DNA of 64,000 nucleotides from Pullichristensenella excrementipullorum (GCA_018713365.1 DVOU01000020.1:1-64000); one strand, 5' to 3'; shown: positions 17,389-26,848, counted from the first letter of the stretch. Notes: generated from the sequence alone by a model not told the origin. Translations and numbers: made by a program.

Positions 17389-18978
17389 TCAGCCGAACAG
17401 GGCGATAAACACGCCCGCCGCCACCGCGGAACCGATGACGCCGGCCACGTTCGGGCCCATGGCGTGCATCAGCAGGAAGTTGCCGGGATTCTCGCGCTGC
17501 GCTTCCTTCTGGGAGACGCGCGCCGCCATCGGCACGGCGGAGACGCCCGCGGAACCGATGAGGGGGTTGATCTTGCCGCCGGTCAGTTTGCACATCAACT
17601 TGCCCAGCAGCACGCCGCCGGCGGTGCCGCCCATGAAGGCGATGACGCCCAGCAAGAGGATGAAGAGCGTATCGGCGGTGAGGAAGGTGGAGCCCTTCGT
17701 GGTCGCGCCGACGGTGATGCCCAGGAAGATGGTGACGATGTTCATCAGTTCGTTCTGCGCGGTCTTGGACAGGCGCTCGGTGACGCCGGAGACGCGCAGG
17801 AGGTTGCCGAACATCAGCATGCCGATCAGCGGAGCGGCCGAGGGCAGCAGCAGCGAGACGATGACCGTCACGGCGATGGGGAAGATCACCAGTTCGCGCT
17901 TGCTGACCGGACGCAGCTGCTGCATGACGATGGAGCGCTCCTTCCTGGTGGTCAAGGCGCGCATGATGGGCGGCTGGATGACCGGAACCAGCGCCATGTA
18001 GCTATATGCAGCCACGGCGATGGCGCCCAGAAGGTGCGGGGCCAGCTTGGTGGTGACGAAGATGGCCGTGGGGCCATCCGCGCCGCCGATGATGCCGATG
18101 GAGCTGGCTTCCGAAGAATTGAAACCGAGCAGGCGGGCGAGGATGAAGGCGATGAAGATGCCCAGCTGCGCCGCCGCGCCCAGAAGCAGGGACTTCGGGT
18201 TGGCGATCAGGGGGGCAAAGTCCGTCATCGCGCCCACGCCCATGAAGATGAGCGGCGGGTAGATGCCCAGCTTGACGCCCTGATAGAGGTAGTAGAACAA
18301 TCCGCCGTTGGCGTCCGCCACCTGATAGAGGTCGCGGAAGTAGCGCGTGCAGGTGGGCAGCGCGGCGTCAAAACCAGCCGCCAGCGCCGCGGATTCACTG
18401 GTGAACACCTGGCCGCCGACGTCCCAGAACATCTTGGAGACCATCGTCACTTCCTTGCCGTAGGGCGCGGCGTACTGCTGCGCCTCCTGCAGCGTGGCGA
18501 AGTACTTGAAGGTCGGGTCGTCCATGAGGCCGCCCAGGGGCAGGTTGGCCAGCAGCATGCCAAAGGAAATGGGCAGAAGCAGCAGCGGCTCAAAGCCCTT
18601 GACGATGGCAAGGTAGAGCAGCACGAAGGCGACGAGGATCATCACGTACTGCTGCCAGTCGCCATTGGCAAGGCCGGTGGACTCCCAAATGGCCGTCATG
18701 CCGCTGACAAAGTCGATCTGCGTCGTTTCCTCTTCTTCCTGCGCTTCGATGACGCGGACGGTGCCGCCCGCAAAGTCCGTTTCGCCGTTGGCGGCGGCGA
18801 GGTCGCGCTCGAGGGTTTCCTCGGCGGGCGCGTCCAGCGCCTCCTCCACGGTCGCCTCGGCAGCGCCGTCAGCCGCCGGAGCCTGCACGGCGTTCTCCGC
18901 GAAGCCCCATACGAGCAGCACGGCGAACATCACAAGCAGGCACACGAATGCGCGCGTGCGCTTGACTTTCTTGAACAT
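17389..18978 (-). CDS. oadB: Na+-pumping decarboxylase beta subunit with N-terminal extension
   Basis: A 529-residue membrane subunit that decarboxylates carboxybiotin and exports Na+. The core is typical: WQQYVMILVAFVLLYLAIVKGFEPLLLLP, YLYQGVKLGIYPPLIFMGVGAMTDF, IGIIGGADGPTAIF (the conserved GGADGPTAI region) and the C-terminal GNFLLMHAMGPNVAGVIGSA. Known homologues are about 375-430 residues. This one has an N-terminal signal-like segment (residues 4-27) and an acidic Ala/Glu linker up to ~105. It also has a ~60-residue insertion after the second helix (PTFKYFATLQEAQQYAAPYG onward). Some anaerobe homologues carry similar additions. GGAGGG precedes ATG. Confidence 0.92.
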   Translation of the reverse strand: MFKKVKRTRAFVCLLVMFAVLLVWGFAENAVQAPAADGAAEATVEEALDAPAEETLERDLAAANGETDFAGGTVRVIEAQEEEETTQIDFVSGMTAIWESTGLANGDWQQYVMILVAFVLLYLAIVKGFEPLLLLPISFGMLLANLPLGGLMDDPTFKYFATLQEAQQYAAPYGKEVTMVSKMFWDVGGQVFTSESAALAAGFDAALPTCTRYFRDLYQVADANGGLFYYLYQGVKLGIYPPLIFMGVGAMTDFAPLIANPKSLLLGAAAQLGIFIAFILARLLGFNSSEASSIGIIGGADGPTAIFVTTKLAPHLLGAIAVAAYSYMALVPVIQPPIMRALTTRKERSIVMQQLRPVSKRELVIFPIAVTVIVSLLLPSAAPLIGMLMFGNLLRVSGVTERLSKTAQNELMNIVTIFLGITVGATTKGSTFLTADTLFILLLGVIAFMGGTAGGVLLGKLMCKLTGGKINPLIGSAGVSAVPMAARVSQKEAQRENPGNFLLMHAMGPNVAGVIGSAVAAGVFIALFG

Positions 18979-19071
18979 GTTTAACCCTCCAGGTCGCTGA
19001 ATGAACTTTGGAAAACGGCATATGGGGGCGCGCCGGGGCGGCTGCGGGCCGTCCGGCGCGCCGCGGATGCG

Positions 19072-19524
<453 letters not shown>

Positions 19525-19571
19525 AACTTGTTCCTCCTAAAAATCTTCTAAATCACGGTTTTGCTGTCCGA

Positions 19572-19928
19572 TCAGAAGCGGTAGACCTGCTCGGCGCGCG
19601 AGGCGCGTTTCCAGCCGGGCGAGCGGCGGATCGAGCGGATGACGAGCGGCTTGCCATTGGCGTCCATGGCGGCGACGGCGGCGGCGATGACGGCCACCAC
19701 CTGCGGGTCGATGCCCGCAAACGCTGCCGGCGCGGGGGCCGGGGCAGGCGCGGGAGCGGGGGCGGGCGCCGGGGCCGGAGCCTCGGCAGACGCCTCTTCG
19801 CCCTTTTCGCCCTTGCCGGCGACGACGGCGTTGATGATGTAGATGAAGGCGATGAGTATGAACAGGCCAAGGAAGACCATGACCAGGCCGATGCCCATCA
19901 CGGAAAGGGACTCACCCCAGATGTTCAT
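19572..19928 (-). CDS. Decarboxylase gamma (OadG/MmdD) subunit
   Basis: A 118-residue small membrane subunit that anchors and assembles the decarboxylase. It has one N-terminal helix (LSVMGIGLVMVFLGLFILIA), a charged stretch, an Ala/Pro hinge of ~20 residues, and a C-terminal conserved tail (VVAVIAAAVAAMDANGKPLV then RSPGWKRASRAEQVYRF). That tail is typical of the fused gamma/delta subunit of methylmalonyl-CoA decarboxylases, where it contacts the carboxyltransferase. GAGGAGGG precedes ATG. It lies 15 bases downstream of mmdA. Confidence 0.9.
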   Translation of the reverse strand: MNIWGESLSVMGIGLVMVFLGLFILIAFIYIINAVVAGKGEKGEEASAEAPAPAPAPAPAPAPAPAPAAFAGIDPQVVAVIAAAVAAMDANGKPLVIRSIRRSPGWKRASRAEQVYRF

Positions 19929-19943
19929 AAAGACCCTCCTCTA

Positions 19944-21419
19944 TTACAGCGGCATGTTGCCGTGCTTCTTCGCGGGCCGCGTATCGCGCTTGCCGGAGAG
20001 CATCTCCACGGCGGCGCAGAGCATCTGGCGGGTGGCGGACGGCTCGATGACATCGTCCACATAGCCCTGTTTGGCGGCGTTGACGGCGTCGGCCACGTCG
20101 CTCATGTAGCGCTGTTCAAGCTCGGCGCGCTTGGCGTAGGGGTCCTCGGCGGCCTTCATCTCGTCCGCGTAGAGCAGCTGCGCGGCGATGGGGGCCGTCA
20201 CCGGGGAGAAGACGCTGCCCGGCCAGGCGTAGACCATGTCCGAAACGGCGCGGGAAGCCAAGGCGGCGTAGCTCATGCCGATGGCCTGACCGGCCACCAG
20301 AGCGATGCGCGGCGTGTTGGCCTCGCTGAGGGCGAAGAGCAGCTGCGCGCCGGCGCGGGAAAGCTCGCCCTGCGGGGCGGTGGAGATCTTCATGCCCATG
20401 GAATCGACCACGGTGATGACGGGAATGGAGAAGCAATCGCAGAAGGCGGCGAAGCGGGCGGCCTTCTTGCAGCCGTAGACCGTCAGGCGGCCTTCGTCCT
20501 TGGCGGGCTGGTTGGCGATGAAGCCGACGGTCGCGCCGCCGAGCTTGCCAAGCGCCGTGACCATCGAGGGGGCGAAGTCCTCGCCCAGTTCAACGATGTC
20601 GCCCAGATCGGCAACGCCGCGCAGCACGTCGCGCACGTCTTCCACCTTGTCGATGGCGTTGAGGTGGGGAAGCTCGCGGTTCATGTCGTCGCGGGGCAGG
20701 TCCACGGCCTCGTCCATATTGTTGGCGGGCAGCATGGCAACGACCTTGCGGGCAAGGGCGATGGCGTCCTCGTCGGTGTCAGCGGTGAGCTGCGCCATGC
20801 CGGAGCGCACGGAGGCCGACGTGCCGCCGATGTCCTCCAGGGAAAGCTCCTTGCCGGCCACGGCGGAGACCACGCGCGGGCCGTTGACGAAGAGGCTGCC
20901 GTTCTTGCTCATGACCACGATGTCGCTCATGCCGGCGATGGCGGAGGCGGTGCCGCCGCAGTGGCCAAGCACCAGCGTCACCTGCGGCACCACGCCCGAC
21001 AGGGCGCTGACGCGGCCGGCGATCATGGCGTAGGCGTTCATGGCGTCCAGACCCTCGTCGAGGCGGGCGCCTGCGGTGTCAAGAATGGCGACCAGCGGCG
21101 CGCCGGTCTTTTCGGCAAGGTCCATGACCTTGAGGATCTTTTTGGCGTGCTGCGCGCCGACCGAACCGCCCTTGACGGTGAAATCCTGCGCGTAGACGTA
21201 GACGGGCTTTTCGTCGATCAGGCCGTAGCCGGTGACGACGCCCGCGTCCGCGTTCAGCACGTCAAGCTCGACAAAGCTCGCGGCGTCGAACAGGCGCGCC
21301 ACGCGCTCCCGGGCCAGGAGCTTTCCGGCCTTTTTCTGCTTGTCGCAAAGCTCCGGGTCGCCCTTCAGGATCGCCAGCTTGCGCTCGCGAACGATGGGCA
21401 GATCGTGTTCTACACTCAT
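19944..21419 (-). CDS. mmdA: Acyl-CoA carboxyltransferase (MmdA/PccB/12S type)
   Basis: A 491-residue carboxyltransferase of the crotonase-fold family. It transfers CO2 between an acyl-CoA (methylmalonyl-CoA, malonyl-CoA or glutaconyl-CoA type) and biotin. The N-terminal domain has RERKLAILKGDPE, TVKGGSVGAQHAKKI and a GGTASAIAGMSD oxyanion-hole region. The C-terminal domain has IVELGEDFAPSMV, FCDCFSIPVITVVDS and GMSYAALASRAVSD. At 491 residues it is slightly shorter than typical MmdA (~510), and the usual RGGS-like N-terminal wording is degenerate. The start at 21419 has GGAGGG seven bases upstream. It is first in the five-gene operon. The acyl-CoA substrate is not determinable. Confidence 0.88.
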   Translation of the reverse strand: MSVEHDLPIVRERKLAILKGDPELCDKQKKAGKLLARERVARLFDAASFVELDVLNADAGVVTGYGLIDEKPVYVYAQDFTVKGGSVGAQHAKKILKVMDLAEKTGAPLVAILDTAGARLDEGLDAMNAYAMIAGRVSALSGVVPQVTLVLGHCGGTASAIAGMSDIVVMSKNGSLFVNGPRVVSAVAGKELSLEDIGGTSASVRSGMAQLTADTDEDAIALARKVVAMLPANNMDEAVDLPRDDMNRELPHLNAIDKVEDVRDVLRGVADLGDIVELGEDFAPSMVTALGKLGGATVGFIANQPAKDEGRLTVYGCKKAARFAAFCDCFSIPVITVVDSMGMKISTAPQGELSRAGAQLLFALSEANTPRIALVAGQAIGMSYAALASRAVSDMVYAWPGSVFSPVTAPIAAQLLYADEMKAAEDPYAKRAELEQRYMSDVADAVNAAKQGYVDDVIEPSATRQMLCAAVEMLSGKRDTRPAKKHGNMPL

Positions 21420-21599
21420 GCTTTTTCCCTCCAGAACTTTATTGGACATACATCCATAAATTCAATCGCGTCCAAATTCATGGTTTCTCCACGCAAATCT
21501 TTTTTCCTGCCTGTATCCGCGTTAATTTTTCGCCGCATTTCTCCCTGTTTCCGCCCGCCGCGTCCAGCGCGCATCAAGTTTCTGTCACAATATCGTCGT

Positions 21600-21628
21600 T
21601 TGAGTATTTGCCCCGCTTCTGCTATAAT
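21600..21628 (+). promoter_or_regulatory. Promoter of the zinc-knuckle membrane protein gene
   Basis: TTGAGT (21600-21605) and TATAAT (21623-21628) with a 17-base spacer, about 55 bases before the ATG at 21684. Confidence 0.8.
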
Positions 21629-21683
21629 ATAGGTATCTTACTATGCGCATTGCGCCCGATGACAGCATTGGCAGGTGACTTGC

Positions 21684-23282
21684 ATGCAGGATAACGACCG
21701 GCTCGACCTCCAGCTCTTTGCCCGCAGGGGCGGCCGGAATTACATGATGCGCTCGGAAAAACGCCCCAGCTACAACCGCCCGGCGCAAAAGCCCCGGCCC
21801 CGGCGGCGGCGCAGGAACGTCGGCTACATCGTGCTGACGCTGATCGTCGCCATCCTCCTCTGGCCGGTGGGGCTGTTCCTGATCTGGAACCGCCGCCTGC
21901 GCTGCGGCGTGGGCGGGAAGCTCCTGTGGAGCGTGGCCACGCTGGCCGTGTTCTGCGGGCTCATCATCGCCCTTCTGACCGTGCCGACCGGCAACGCCGA
22001 GTTCCAGCGCTTCCAGGATAACGCCAACGACTTCATTGAGACCGTGGGCGCGGATGCGTCCATCGCCTGGGAGACGTTTACGGAACGCGCCGGCGACGCC
22101 TTTGGCAACATGCGCTCGGTGGGCTGCTCGCTGGGCAACTACGCCCTCAACAAGGCCGCCGACGGCATCGAGGGCGGCGTGGAGATCGGCAGGGACGTGC
22201 GCGCCTGGGTGAGCGGCCTCCTTCCCGCGACGGACGAACAGGAACCAGCGGTGGAGGGCGAGGAAACGCAGGCCCCGGATGACGGCGAAGCCGCAGACGA
22301 AGCGAGCGCCTCGCCGGACGCCTCCAGCGCGCCCACGCCGGATGCCTCCAACGCGCCCACGCCGACCGCTGCCTATGAACTGCCCAGCGACGAGCAGTTG
22401 CGCGAGGCGCAGCTGATGACCGCGGGGATGGCGCTCTCCGAAGGCGTACTGGACGAGGAAGGCGACGAGGAGCCGGCCCCGGAGCAGACCCCCTACCCCA
22501 CCCCCACGCCGCGCGGTGGCGTCGCCCCGCAGAGCGTTGAAGAAGAAGCGACGCAGGAGCCGGACGCAAATGCGGCGGAGGAGACCGTCGCGCCCAGCGC
22601 GACCCCGGAGGCGGAGGACGCGCCGGACGCCTCGCCCGCCGCGGAAGCGAGCGAAACGCCCGCCGCGCCGCGCGCGACGCCGCAGCCCGCCATGGCCATG
22701 CCCACGCCCACTCCCGCGCCCGAGACCGCAGATGGCGCGGTGACAGCTAAGAATGCCGGCGAGTTCACCGTCTACCACACCGAGAACGGCCGCTACTACC
22801 ACATGAGCGCCGACTGTTCCGACATGGTGGGCGCGCAGGAAGACACGCTGGCGGCAGCCGTGGAGGGCGGCTTTGAGCCCTGCCCCGAGTGCGGCGCGCC
22901 GGCGGCGGAACTTGTCGATGCGGAAGACGCCGTGTGGGTGGACGAGGACGACGTGTACCACGTCAGCGACGAATGCGCCTCCTTTGCCGGGGAAGCGCGC
23001 CTGATGCGCGCGGCGGAAGCGGCGGAGGCGGAGTGCGTGCCCTGCGCCGCCTGCGGAGCCAACGCCCTGAGCGCTTCTGAGGAGGCGGCGAGCGAGGAAG
23101 AGCTGCTCGAGCAGGCTAAGGAAGTGACCGTCTACTTCTACGACGGCTCGCGCGCCTACCACGCCGAGAACACCTGCGTTGGCATGAGCGGCGCGCCGGA
23201 GCGCACGCTGTACGAGGCCATCGAAATGGACAAACCCCCGTGCAGCCGCTGCGACCCGCCGACGCTGGAGAGTCTGGAATAG
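21684..23282 (+). CDS. Membrane protein with three HxC/PCxxC knuckle repeats
   Basis: A 532-residue protein of unknown function. ATG 21684 is chosen; a GTG lies at 21675. A basic N-terminus (residues 1-45) is followed by two membrane helices (~46-67 and ~76-97). Then come an amphipathic region, a long Pro/Ala/Thr/Glu-rich low-complexity stalk (~175-345) and three related C-terminal modules. Each has His-x4-Cys and a PC-x2-C: HMSADC...FEPCPEC, HVSDEC...CVPCAAC and HAENTC...PPCSRC. These resemble the Ada zinc-knuckle found in many extracellular clostridial proteins. The stalk and modules are likely outside the cell if both helices are hairpin-like, but orientation is uncertain. It is monocistronic. 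Confidence 0.75.
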   Translation: MQDNDRLDLQLFARRGGRNYMMRSEKRPSYNRPAQKPRPRRRRRNVGYIVLTLIVAILLWPVGLFLIWNRRLRCGVGGKLLWSVATLAVFCGLIIALLTVPTGNAEFQRFQDNANDFIETVGADASIAWETFTERAGDAFGNMRSVGCSLGNYALNKAADGIEGGVEIGRDVRAWVSGLLPATDEQEPAVEGEETQAPDDGEAADEASASPDASSAPTPDASNAPTPTAAYELPSDEQLREAQLMTAGMALSEGVLDEEGDEEPAPEQTPYPTPTPRGGVAPQSVEEEATQEPDANAAEETVAPSATPEAEDAPDASPAAEASETPAAPRATPQPAMAMPTPTPAPETADGAVTAKNAGEFTVYHTENGRYYHMSADCSDMVGAQEDTLAAAVEGGFEPCPECGAPAAELVDAEDAVWVDEDDVYHVSDECASFAGEARLMRAAEAAEAECVPCAACGANALSASEEAASEEELLEQAKEVTVYFYDGSRAYHAENTCVGMSGAPERTLYEAIEMDKPPCSRCDPPTLESLE

Positions 23283-23323
23283 ACCCATATAACCTATACG
23301 ATATGACCTATATAATATAGGAA

Positions 23324-23353
23324 GGGGACCGACATGAGCCGGTCCCCTTTTTT
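23324..23353. terminator. Bidirectional terminator
   Basis: GGGGACCG/CGGTCCCC stem with an eight-base loop is followed by six T on the plus strand, and the complementary side has A/T residues. It serves the gene ending at 23282 and probably the convergent mntP gene ending at 23362. Confidence 0.88.
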
Positions 23354-23361
23354 CTGTGCTT

Positions 23362-23934
23362 CTAAAAGGCGATGACGCCCAGATGCTCCAGAAGTATCTT
23401 TACGCCGATGAGTACCAGCACCACGCCGCCGGTGATCTCCGCCTTTTTCTTGTAGCGCGCGCCGAAGCGGTTGCCCACCAAGACGCCGATCAGGGAGAGG
23501 ATGAACGTGGTCAGGCCGATGGTGAGCGCCGAGGGCAAAATGTCCATGCGCAAAAAGGCGAAGGTGATGCCCACGGCCAGAGCGTCGATGCTGGTGGCAA
23601 TGGCCATCAGCAAAAGCGTTTTGATCTCCAGCGCCTGCGCGCCCGCCGGTTCCTCCTCGCCGCCGCGCGCCGCCTCCCAGATCATCTTGCCGCCGATGAA
23701 GGCCAGCAGCAAAAAGGCGATCCAATGATCGAAGGCGCTGATGTAATGTTCAAAGCCCGCGCCGAGCAGATAGCCCACGGCGGGCATCAGCGCCTGAAAG
23801 CCGCCGAAAAAGAGGGCGATGAGCAGCGCCTGACGGTAGTCGATCCTGCGCATTTCCAGCCCGCGGCAGACGGCGACGGCGAAGGCGTCCATCGAAAGGC
23901 CGACGGCGATGAGCAGCAGTTCCACGAATGACAT
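23362..23934 (-). CDS. mntP: Manganese efflux pump MntP
   Basis: A 190-residue, six-helix membrane protein that exports Mn2+. The two homologous halves carry the family Asp motifs GLSMDAFAVAVCRG and ATSIDALAVGITF. GGFQALMPAVGYLLG is the first-half glycine-rich helix. The start at 23934 is set by AAGGAAGG about seven bases upstream; upstream in-frame ATGs lie in an AT-rich leader without such a site. The length matches YebN/MntP proteins. No yybP-type manganese riboswitch was recognised upstream. Confidence 0.95.
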   Translation of the reverse strand: MSFVELLLIAVGLSMDAFAVAVCRGLEMRRIDYRQALLIALFFGGFQALMPAVGYLLGAGFEHYISAFDHWIAFLLLAFIGGKMIWEAARGGEEEPAGAQALEIKTLLLMAIATSIDALAVGITFAFLRMDILPSALTIGLTTFILSLIGVLVGNRFGARYKKKAEITGGVVLVLIGVKILLEHLGVIAF

Positions 23935-24106
23935 GCGTATCCTTCCTTCTTGCGCGGATGGTCTTTCATTATAGCACGCGCTCTGTAACGATGTCAACGC
24001 GAAAGCTGTCTGGCAAAGAAAATGAATCGCCCGCAGGAAAATATACATTTTTCTCGAAAAAAACGCCAAAACACGCGCTTTCGAGCCACAAATTTGCAAT
24101 TCCCCC

Positions 24107-24135
24107 TTGCAAAATCGGCAAAAAGAGGGTATACT
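24107..24135 (+). promoter_or_regulatory. Promoter of the rpiR-flavoprotein-nrdG operon
   Basis: TTGCAA (24107-24112) and TATACT (24130-24135), 17-base spacer, 45 bases before the TTG start at 24181. Confidence 0.75.
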
Positions 24136-24180
24136 TTGTTTATATCATCGGCATGGGCGCGGAAGGGGAGTGTCTTTATC

Positions 24181-25047
24181 TTGGAAAACGCGCAGGAATT
24201 GATCCAGCGTCTCAACCACAGCGGCAAAAAACTGTCGAAAAGCCACCGGCGGATCGCCGAGTGCATCGTCTCGCATTACGATAAAGTCGTGTTCATGACC
24301 GCATCCAAGCTGGGCGAATATGTGGGCGTGTCGGAATCCACGGTGGTGCGCTTTGCCGCGGCGCTGGGCTACTCCGGCTATCCGCAGCTGCAAAAGGCGC
24401 TGCAGGAACTGATCCGCCACCGCCTTACCGCCTCGCAGCGCTTTGAGATGACCTCGGACATGGATCACGCGCAGGTACTCAACAAGGTACTCAAGGCGGA
24501 CATCATGAACATCCGCGCCACGCTGGACGAGCTGGACCTCAACGCCTTTGAAAAGGCCATCGACCGCATCATCCAGGCGCGCACCATCTATGTGCTGGGC
24601 CTGCGCGCCTCCGCGCCGATCGCCGAGTTCTTTGTGCATTACCTCAAGTACATCTTCGCCAACGTCCATGTGGTCACTTCGGGCATCAGCGACGTGTTTG
24701 AGCAGCTCTCGCGCATCGGCGAGGGCGATCTGCTCATCGGCATCTCCTTCCCCCGCTACACCTCGCGCACCATCGAGGCCATGGAGTTCGCCCATTCGCG
24801 CGGGGCTTCGCTCATCGCCATCACCGACGGGCCGCTCTCGCCTTTGCACTCCACGGCGGACGTATGCCTGATGGCCAAGAGCGATATGGCCTCGTTCGTC
24901 GATTCCTTCGCCGCGCCGCTCTCGCTCATCAACGCCCTGATCGTCGCCCTCAGCCAGCGGCGGCGGCAGGAAGTGTCCGAACACTTCGCCGAGCTGGAAA
25001 ACATCTGGGCCAATTACGACGTATACCTCGCCAAGAGCGGAGAATGA
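24181..25047 (+). CDS. RpiR-family transcription regulator (HTH plus SIS domain)
   Basis: A 288-residue regulator. The TTG start at 24181 is favoured because GGAAGGGGAG lies ten bases upstream and a promoter lies at 24107-24135, inside any longer reading. The N-terminal ~80 residues form the RpiR helix-turn-helix (RIAECIVSHYDKVVFMTASK then ESTVVRFAAALGYSGYPQLQ). The C-terminal half is a SIS sugar-phosphate isomerase-like domain (IYVLGLRASAPIAEFFVHYL, DLLIGISFPRYTSRTIEAM), which binds a sugar phosphate or related ligand. The neighbours are a flavoprotein and NrdG, with no sugar genes, so the regulon is not obvious. The stop overlaps the next gene's ribosome region by close spacing. Confidence 0.9.
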   Translation: MENAQELIQRLNHSGKKLSKSHRRIAECIVSHYDKVVFMTASKLGEYVGVSESTVVRFAAALGYSGYPQLQKALQELIRHRLTASQRFEMTSDMDHAQVLNKVLKADIMNIRATLDELDLNAFEKAIDRIIQARTIYVLGLRASAPIAEFFVHYLKYIFANVHVVTSGISDVFEQLSRIGEGDLLIGISFPRYTSRTIEAMEFAHSRGASLIAITDGPLSPLHSTADVCLMAKSDMASFVDSFAAPLSLINALIVALSQRRRQEVSEHFAELENIWANYDVYLAKSGE

Positions 25048-25048
25048 C

Positions 25049-26302
25049 ATGCAAAGAGACGTTTTGATCGTTGGCGGCGGCGCGGCTGGTTTGATGGCCG
25101 CGCTGTTTGCCGCGCGCGGCGGCGCGAAGGTGACGCTGCTGGAGCGCAACGAAAAGCTGGGCAAGAAGATCTACATCACCGGCAAGGGGCGCTGCAACCT
25201 CACCAACGCCTGCGAGCGGGAAGAGTTCATGCGCCACATACTGCGCAACCCGCGCTTTTTGTATGCGGCGCTGGCGACGCTGGACAACTTCGGCACCATG
25301 GAATTGATGGAGAGCCTTGGGCTCCCCCTCAAGACCGAACGCGGCGAGCGCGTCTTCCCCACTTCGGACAAGGCCAGCGACGTGACGGGCACGCTCGCGC
25401 GCGAACTTGCGCGCCTTGGCGTGACCGTGCGCTTGAGCGCGCGCGTTTCCCGCCTGTTGACAGAGGGCGGGCGCGCCGCAGGCGTGCTTCTGGAAAACGG
25501 CGAGGCGGTCCGGGCGGACGCGGTCATCCTCGCCACCGGCGGCTTCAGCTACCCCTCCACCGGCTCCACCGGCGACGGACACCGCATGGCGGAAGAGACG
25601 GGGCACGCGCTCACCAACGCCCTGCCCGCCCTCGTGCCCATCGAGACGGTGGAGACGTGGCCTTACGCGCTTTCCGGGCTTTCCCTGCGCAACGTCAAGC
25701 TCTTTGCCTACGAAAAGGGCGCGAAGAAGGAAAAGCGCATCTTTGCCGAGCAGGGCGAGCTGCTCTTTACCCATTTCGGCATCTCCGGGCCGCTGGTCTT
25801 GACGCTTTCCAGCCTGCTGCCGGAGGACCTTTCCCGCGTGCGGCTGGCCATCGACTTAAAGCCGGCGCTGGACGACGGCACGCTGGACGCGCGCATGGTG
25901 CGCGATCTGCGCGAACTCTCCCGCAAGCAGCTCATCACCGTGATGGACGGCCTCGCGCCGCACAATCTGGCGCTGGCGATTTTGGAACTGGCGGGCCTCT
26001 CCCCCGCCCTGCCCGCCAACGCCCTGACGCACGAGCAGCGCGCGGCGCTGCGGGGGCTTTTCAAGGCGCTGCCGCTCACGCCGCTGAAGCTGCGCGGCTT
26101 TTCTGAGGCCATCGTCACCCGCGGCGGCGTGAACGTGCGCGAGGTGAACGCCTCGACCATGGAATCGAGGCGCCTGCCGGGGCTGTACTTTGCCGGGGAG
26201 ATGCTCGACGTGGACGGCACCACCGGCGGCTTCAATCTGCAGATCGCCTTTTCCACCGGCGCGTTGGCCGGCAAGAGCGCGGCGAAGGAGGCGGAGGCAT
26301 GA
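25049..26302 (+). CDS. HI0933/BaiN-type flavoprotein oxidoreductase
   Basis: A 417-residue FAD-dependent protein of the HI0933/YhiN family. The N-terminal dinucleotide-binding motif is DVLIVGGGAAGLMAALFAA, followed by the family signature GKKIYITGKGRCNLTN. ATGGFSYPSTGSTGDGHRMA and the C-terminal FAGEMLDVDGTTGGFNLQIA complete the FAD pocket. Members include BaiN, proposed in bile-acid metabolism, but most have no known substrate. It starts two bases after the rpiR stop (TGACATG) and overlaps nrdG by four bases, so it is translationally coupled on both sides. Confidence 0.92.
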   Translation: MQRDVLIVGGGAAGLMAALFAARGGAKVTLLERNEKLGKKIYITGKGRCNLTNACEREEFMRHILRNPRFLYAALATLDNFGTMELMESLGLPLKTERGERVFPTSDKASDVTGTLARELARLGVTVRLSARVSRLLTEGGRAAGVLLENGEAVRADAVILATGGFSYPSTGSTGDGHRMAEETGHALTNALPALVPIETVETWPYALSGLSLRNVKLFAYEKGAKKEKRIFAEQGELLFTHFGISGPLVLTLSSLLPEDLSRVRLAIDLKPALDDGTLDARMVRDLRELSRKQLITVMDGLAPHNLALAILELAGLSPALPANALTHEQRAALRGLFKALPLTPLKLRGFSEAIVTRGGVNVREVNASTMESRRLPGLYFAGEMLDVDGTTGGFNLQIAFSTGALAGKSAAKEAEA

Positions 26303-26790
26303 ACATCCGCGTGGCGGGGCTGGTGAACGAATCCATCGTCGATGGGCCGGGGTTCCGCTTCGCCATCTTCACGCAGGGCTGCCCGCACGCCTGCCCCGGC
26401 TGCCACAACCCGCAGACGCACGACTTTGCCGGCGGGCAGGAGATGGACACGGCGGAGATCATCGCCCGCTTCCGCGCCGACCCGCTGCTGGACGGCATCA
26501 CCCTCACCGGCGGCGACCCCTTCTGTCAGCCCGCCGCCTGCGCCGTTCTCGCCCGCGCCGCGCGGGAGAGCGGGTTGAACGTGTGGGCGTACACGGGGTA
26601 TCTCTATGAGGAAACGCTGGGCGACCCGGCGATGCGCGAACTGCTGGAGGCGGTGGACGTGCTTATCGACGGCCCCTTCGTGCTTGCCGAGCGCACGCTT
26701 TCCCTGCGCTTTCGCGGCTCGAAGAACCAGCGCGCCATCGACGTGCCCGCCTCGCTCAAAAGCGGCACGGTCGTGGAAAAGGACATTTGA
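26299..26790 (+). CDS. nrdG: Anaerobic ribonucleotide reductase activating protein NrdG
   Basis: A 163-residue radical SAM activase that installs the glycyl radical on NrdD. The CxxxCxxC cluster motif is Cys28, Cys32 and Cys35 (CPHACPGC). The GGDPFCQP motif and WAYTGYLYEE are typical of NrdG. The N-terminus (IRVAGLVNESIVDGPGFRFA) matches the family. No nrdD is in this window, so the partner lies elsewhere. The ATG overlaps the end of the flavoprotein gene. Presence of NrdG supports an anaerobic lifestyle. Confidence 0.95.
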   Translation: MNIRVAGLVNESIVDGPGFRFAIFTQGCPHACPGCHNPQTHDFAGGQEMDTAEIIARFRADPLLDGITLTGGDPFCQPAACAVLARAARESGLNVWAYTGYLYEETLGDPAMRELLEAVDVLIDGPFVLAERTLSLRFRGSKNQRAIDVPASLKSGTVVEKDI

Positions 26791-26798
26791 ACAAGGCA

Positions 26799-26834
26799 AC
26801 GCCGCCCTCTGTGATATGCAGGGGGCGGCGTTTC
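26799..26834. terminator. Bidirectional terminator between nrdG and the symporter gene
   Basis: AACGCCGCCC/GGGCGGCGTT stem with T residues on the plus strand and A residues on the other, between two convergent genes. Confidence 0.85.
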
Positions 26835-26848
26835 TGTGTTTTGGGGCG

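Noticed and set aside
15931..18984. A 1017-codon plus-strand ORF opposite oadA/oadB
   Set aside because: It covers two genes on the other strand, with a His/Gly/Asp-rich shadow composition and no domain.
24022..24180. An N-terminal extension of the RpiR regulator
   Set aside because: A TTGCAA-17-TATACT promoter lies inside it and a ribosome site precedes TTG 24181; the extension is basic, low-homology sequence.
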